A program made the translations under genes and the position numbers. Below, piece by piece: positions 61,601 to 64,000 of a DNA stretch of 64,000 bases; the stretch's first letter is position 1; each line of letters begins with the position of its first letter. Under the pieces are notes generated by a model. It was not told where the DNA came from and made no database searches. It worked only from the letters and a program-made list of their open reading frames with translations. Origin of the DNA: Anaerolineaceae bacterium (GTDB lineage: Bacteria > Chloroflexota > Anaerolineae > Aggregatilineales > Phototrophicaceae); assembly GCA_002702065.1 (NCBI GenBank), contig NZXX01000011.1, positions 62,001 through 126,000 of the forward strand. Direction: 5' to 3'.

Positions 61601-61705
61601 TTCTGGCGCTGGTTCTGGAGCAATAAGCTGGCGCATCCGTTTGAGCTGGCGGATGATGCGATACTGAGCGCGGGCAAGTAGCGAAGTCGAATCGCCTGCG
61701 GGCAT
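58679..61705 (-). CDS. GH94-like (alpha/alpha)6 glycosyl hydrolase/phosphorylase
   Basis: The 1008-residue protein has the layout of cellobiose-phosphorylase relatives: a beta-sandwich N-domain (to about 330, with NFTASDYGSGAYGHW and AGGFGYVHDGQQVWSTAYRYSP) followed by a helical barrel with YLLSSTVYHEYFG, DLDLFFLLAVAEYLAATGD and DGDWSDDVVLRN, then a C-terminal beta region. The DGDWSD motif sits where the GH94 catalytic Asp lies. I cannot confirm a phosphate site, so it may be a hydrolase. There is no signal peptide. It is alone on the minus strand, with a 326-base region behind it. Confidence 0.8.
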   Translation of the reverse strand: MPAGDSTSLLARAQYRIIRQLKRMRQLIAPEPAPEITVPAQAFAVPDDPHNFTASDYGSGAYGHWILDDNNLPAYQYEMNQFEDDRAAYSVSEGAFRRDHWHQVGNERLNALASNDGTIQVFIADRGGLFLNYFNYGDRVSWLGAAWEVVTVIVLALPRALKGLFIPAQEPGPVARIQTAINAPGAHNRDDQQHAYAGGFGYVHDGQQVWSTAYRYSPALRSTMERVFGMGYFRTVTHNRDIETRRTVYAPPGNVSAVLVDVELRNTGSSPMDCSYYEYWDVNIQQLPFQVFRSGVFGSVGDSERRKINRQFTPCIVRDNAACALRFHLNPPDGSPALNTAHEINWKPPDIFLADLSGTPDAYYTDKNAFFGTGGAKQPDAIVHATPQEIRRIPDTIMPYCTVLRRDLHLNPGETVKLRFAYGIVSPDDDFDCARPYPQGDAPTTMPESWQLTFGDMYRLRTPGPNEPTFDAFEDMVQFWKKNLAYFSTGNMPHLQREMAWHTYYLLSSTVYHEYFGTRVVPQGSAYLYLHGLDGVPRDFSLYVLPLIYLNPGLARDMLCLVMTMTPADTGQIAYSYTGNGILSSALVHHTPSDLDLFFLLAVAEYLAATGDTAFLDEHVPFYPGFNQPQDCSVLNHIRVAFDHLLHDIGIGDSDLIRVSDGDWSDDVVLRNVFPFAPLTSPRLTIEHGESVLNSQMALYILPRIADLLAGLGNVPAARTLGEHMQAEIAPALPRLENGIRAHWNGAFYARAVLRYWWNGKRVLRPDKLDLEGQVWALIHEFEPEPGALDKLKDAIYDLCDGPSPIGALLAGGTVWPAVSQLLTWGYVRRYPDLAWRSFINHTFATKAEVYPDTWMNIWTGPDGINGPNKSEPGGTYHTPPVTPMTDFPAMNNNQHALALLAMLRVCGIEPSAAGDGLRIAPQMPDHYALDLPLLRLNVTPSRIDGEYRAHNAGTCRLTVRLSAQPTAVQVTINDQTEAMTPDADGLVRLDLPPFVIGDVITFMVQAV

Positions 61706-62031
61706 AGGTTAACCTGTGTTGGCTAAGTAATAACGCTAAATTGATTCTACTATGGTTGCTTGTAGCGGCACAACTCGGCTGTTTCACCGGTGCGGCCAGC
61801 ATTTTGCATTCAAGGTGGAAAGCCATATTGGACACTTGACCAAGACAGAAGCATGTCTTGTGGCTCATGACACAAACCCCTGAACGCCCTAGGATGGTTG
61901 AAGATAAAAGGCGACGTTGCAAAGGAGCAGGTTATGGTTTCGGTAGGTTTTGTGCTGTCATATGAACTGATGCAGCCGGGCAATTTGCTTCTGCACCAGT
62001 TGGAAGCCTGAGCATCTTCAAGGAAGTGAAC
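61706..62031. other. 326-base divergent intergenic region
   Basis: Contains the candidate leader ORF at 61934-62011 with its own AAAGGAG. I see no convincing promoter pair for either flanking gene, and no RNA structure. Confidence 0.5.
61934..62011 (+). CDS. 25-codon candidate leader peptide
   Basis: A short ORF begins at ATG 61934 with AAAGGAG seven bases upstream and encodes a 25-residue peptide starting MVSVGFVLSYELMQPG and ending at TGA 62011. It ends 20 bases before the DUF2243 start. There is no run of a single amino acid as in classical attenuators. It may be a regulatory leader or a chance ORF with a good ribosome site. Confidence 0.3.
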   Translation: MVSVGFVLSYELMQPGNLLLHQLEA

Positions 62032-62523
62032 ATGCGCAAAAGACCGTTGGTGAACGCCGGGATATTTATCGGGCTGGGGCTGGGCGGCTTTTTCGATGGC
62101 ATCGTGCTGCATCAGATTTTGCAATGGCATCATATGGTGACGGTACCGTATCCAGCGACCACGCTAGAAAATCTGGAACTGAATACTTTGCTGGATGGTT
62201 TTTTCCATGCAGCGACCTATATTTTTACGACCATCGGTTTGATCCTTCTGTGGCGTGTGATCCATAAACGGGATGTCGTGTTATCGGGCCGGGTCCTGTT
62301 TGGTGCGGCGCTGATGGGGTGGGGCATTTTCAATCTTGTCGAAGGTCTGATCGATCATCATATCCTGCAACTGCATCATGTTCGGTCTGGCGAGAATGAG
62401 TTATTTTGGGATCTGGCATTTCTGGTATGGGGTGCGGTTATGCTGGTAGCCGGCGGCGTGCTGGCTCGGCGGGTGCCCGTCGATGAACAACCCAATCGCA
62501 TCACACAGCGCCGGTCGCCCTAG
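62032..62523 (+). CDS. DUF2243 family four-helix membrane protein
   Basis: AAGGAAG seven bases upstream supports ATG 62032 (a GTG at 62026 is possible), giving 163 residues. Four membrane helices are predicted. The histidine-rich repeats GIVLHQILQWHHM near the first helix and LIDHHILQLHHVR near the third are the signature of DUF2243 proteins, whose function is unknown; the paired His could bind metal or haem. The last helix is LAFLVWGAVMLVAGGVLARR. It has no obvious link to its neighbours. Confidence 0.88.
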   Translation: MRKRPLVNAGIFIGLGLGGFFDGIVLHQILQWHHMVTVPYPATTLENLELNTLLDGFFHAATYIFTTIGLILLWRVIHKRDVVLSGRVLFGAALMGWGIFNLVEGLIDHHILQLHHVRSGENELFWDLAFLVWGAVMLVAGGVLARRVPVDEQPNRITQRRSP

Positions 62524-62590
62524 TTTGTGAGTACGGGTATGAAAAATCTTATGCGTATTTTATGTTGTAGAACATTGGATGCGAGCAATA

Positions 62591-62642
62591 TTTGTAGCAA
62601 TACACTACAAAATGATTGCATCTAAATAGCAGTAGATGCAAT
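62591..62642. repeat. two AT-rich hairpins behind DUF2243
   Basis: TTTGTAG/CTACAAA (62591-62597 and 62605-62611) is followed at once by ATTGCATCTA/TAGATGCAAT (62615-62624 and 62633-62642), both perfect. They lie between convergent genes in an AT-rich 224-base gap and could end transcription in either direction, though no clear T-run follows. Confidence 0.5.
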
Positions 62643-62747
62643 GAATAATTACATTGTCATTTTGCACAGCTTTAAGTCGGTTCCCTCCCTCCTTAAGCGG
62701 CTAGCATGCGAGAAATATGTCTGCACAGGAAATTAAATCATTGACCT

Positions 62748-63497
62748 CTAAACTAAGCGTTTCTTTATCCGTTTAGCAACGAGTACAGCACGCATCGCTG
62801 GATGACTCAGGATTCGTTTTTGCCAGGCACGCAGGGCATTAAGCTCACTACGTAGTAACTCAATATTAGCTGCGTCGTTGACGTGTGGTATGTCTATGTT
62901 CGCATCATCACGCACGATAGCCAACCATGTCTGCTCGTTGGCATGTGTCCAGTCAAGCTGCTGAGCACGTAACCCCGCATCTTGGATCAAGGCAAGCATA
63001 TCGGCCATACGATAAGTGACATTGCCTGGATATACCCAATCACTACCGGTGTAGCTGTCAGTACCTACATAGAATGTCGCCACGAACAGGGACTTATCGT
63101 GCATGACTGCGCGTGCCTGTTGGAGACAGCGCTCTATTTGATGTTGAGCGGCATGACTGAAAATAGATTGAGCTAACATAAAATCAAATGTACGATTGAA
63201 AACTGTGAGTGTAAAATTGCCATCATCGCTGAATTGAGGTTGTTTGACATCTGATAAGCCGTGCTCTTTCATGCCTTGCTCAATAAGCCAACTATTAGGT
63301 TCTAGACCAAAATAATGCCCAGTTGCCAGATAAGGTATGAATAGACGCCCCCCTCGCAATGACCCACAACCTATATCGAGCAAAGTATGGGACTCTCGCA
63401 ATCCAAGTATAGTCATCAGGTTAAATTGTGACGCTGCCATTAAGTCATATTTATTTTCAGGACCTACATAAGCACGATAGTTGTCAGTCACAGCCAT
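62748..63497 (-). CDS. class I SAM-dependent methyltransferase
   Basis: This 249-residue protein has the SAM motif I LLDIGCGSLRGGRLFIPYL, a motif II acidic region YFGLEPNSWLIEQG and FDFMLAQSIFSHAA. The N-terminal AYVGPENKYDLMAASQFNLM is found in methyltransferases near glycan-synthesis genes, but nothing of that kind is present here. The C-terminal basic end (AKRIKKRLV) may contact membrane or nucleic acid. Base composition is visibly more AT-rich than the rest of the window, as are both flanks, suggesting acquisition from elsewhere. Confidence 0.88.
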   Translation of the reverse strand: MAVTDNYRAYVGPENKYDLMAASQFNLMTILGLRESHTLLDIGCGSLRGGRLFIPYLATGHYFGLEPNSWLIEQGMKEHGLSDVKQPQFSDDGNFTLTVFNRTFDFMLAQSIFSHAAQHQIERCLQQARAVMHDKSLFVATFYVGTDSYTGSDWVYPGNVTYRMADMLALIQDAGLRAQQLDWTHANEQTWLAIVRDDANIDIPHVNDAANIELLRSELNALRAWQKRILSHPAMRAVLVAKRIKKRLV

Positions 63498-63648
63498 TCC
63501 CCTTTCACTTTGCTAACAGTATAGTCATAGTTTAAAAATTGTGCGCTCAAGTAACGTCTCCTTTTTGCTTGTCTTTCAACATGCATGGCTGACTATTAAC
63601 AGGTCGAAAATGCAATTATGAGCAATAAGAGGATGCTACAATAACGCT

Positions 63649-64000
63649 ATGTCGATGCCTCTGTTTCTTACGTATGTTTTGGCGGCGTATCTCTCCGGCG
63701 CTGTGCCCTGGTCAGTATGGCTGAGTCGCGTTGTAGCCAGAACGGACCCGCGCACACTGGCCGATGGGAACCCCGGTGCAGCCAACGCCTTTCGTACTGC
63801 CGGACGTGGTGTGGGTGTCGCGGTGCTGGTGCTGGACTTTCTCAAAGCATTTGTGCCGGTGCTGGTGGCCCGCTGGGGATTGCAGCTGCTGGACGGACAA
63901 CTATTCTGGATTGCCCTGGCCCCGATGCTCGGCCACGCATTTTCGATCTTCCTGCGCTTGCGTGGTGGACGCGGCCTGACGGCAATGTTTGGCGTGTGGG
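63649..64000 (+). CDS. plsY: acyl-phosphate:glycerol-3-phosphate acyltransferase, N-terminal part
   Basis: The gene runs off the right edge, leaving 117 residues. ATG 63649 is the first start; ATG 63655 is in frame. The PlsY motifs are clear: LSGAVPWSVWLSR in helix 1, DGNPGAANAFRTAGRG, LDFLKAFVPVL and GHAFSIFLRLRGGRGL. PlsY is an inner-membrane enzyme that makes lysophosphatidic acid from acyl-phosphate and glycerol-3-phosphate. The first motif reads DGNPGA where most members have SGNIGA, a variation seen in some Chloroflexota-like homologues as far as I recall. This is a housekeeping gene and marks the end of the accessory region. Confidence 0.9.
   Translation, partial: MSMPLFLTYVLAAYLSGAVPWSVWLSRVVARTDPRTLADGNPGAANAFRTAGRGVGVAVLVLDFLKAFVPVLVARWGLQLLDGQLFWIALAPMLGHAFSIFLRLRGGRGLTAMFGVW

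Noticed and set aside
1-64000. CRISPR array, tRNA, rRNA, prophage or integrase
   Set aside because: I saw no regularly spaced repeats, tRNA-like cloverleaf, rRNA sequence or phage/integrase protein.

Overview
The window looks like chromosomal DNA of a free-living, moderately GC-rich bacterium with frequent GTG and TTG starts. The mix of LplABC-type and dipeptide-type ABC importers, many sulfatases and BNR-repeat proteins, and short palindromic intergenic repeats suggests Chloroflexota (Anaerolineae-like). That placement is an inference: there is no rRNA or other phylogenetic marker here apart from the start of a plsY gene.

Layout. (1) Positions 1-5011: end of a membrane-anchored protein, a histidine kinase/response regulator pair on the minus strand, then a NamZ-type muramidase, a beta-lactamase-fold amidase and a lone MazF-like protein on the plus strand. 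(2) 5290-10868: an LplB-LplC-Tat substrate-binding protein importer plus a 653-residue enzyme-like protein of unknown family. (3) 11174-28692: sixteen plus-strand genes in one run, ending at a strong intrinsic terminator. They encode two PhyH dioxygenases, a complete dipeptide/oligosaccharide ABC importer, an IclR regulator, a DHDPS-family aldolase, three BNR propeller proteins, an orphan permease, a sulfatase, an amidohydrolase and a small Rieske protein. (4) 28753-31205: three minus-strand genes (dimeric alpha-beta barrel, VOC, enolase superfamily). (5) 31469-37894: a GntR regulator with a consensus promoter, a CUT1 sugar importer and a GH36 alpha-galactosidase. (6) 37983-56202: fourteen minus-strand genes encoding three sulfatases plus a fourth of the iduronate type counted among them (four in the whole window), four BNR proteins (one a recognisable GH33 sialidase), two tandem solute-binding proteins, LplB/LplC permeases, a DHDPS-family aldolase and an HpcH/HpaI aldolase, with a divergent FCD-type regulator at 56421. 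(7) 57332-64000: a FAD oxidoreductase, a 1008-residue GH94-like protein, a DUF2243 membrane protein, an AT-rich methyltransferase and the start of plsY.

How it fits together. None of the BNR proteins or sulfatases has a visible signal peptide, while the five solute-binding proteins do. The simplest reading is that small sulfated or otherwise modified saccharides are imported intact by dedicated ABC systems, desulfated and cleaved inside the cell, and the resulting sugar acids are dehydrated (enolase superfamily) and split by aldolases (two DHDPS-family, one HpcH/HpaI). Local regulators are IclR, GntR and FCD-GntR. The same set of parts recurs in at least two separate gene clusters. Substrates cannot be read from sequence alone.

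Non-coding signals include two intrinsic terminator candidates, a consensus sigma-70 promoter, a 15-bp palindromic operator candidate, a hairpin behind every one of the five solute-binding-protein genes, a GTAGGG...CCCTAC palindrome family around a GNAT gene, and two MITE-like inverted-repeat elements bracketing one copy of a duplicated BNR gene. I saw no tRNA, rRNA, transposase, phage gene or CRISPR array.
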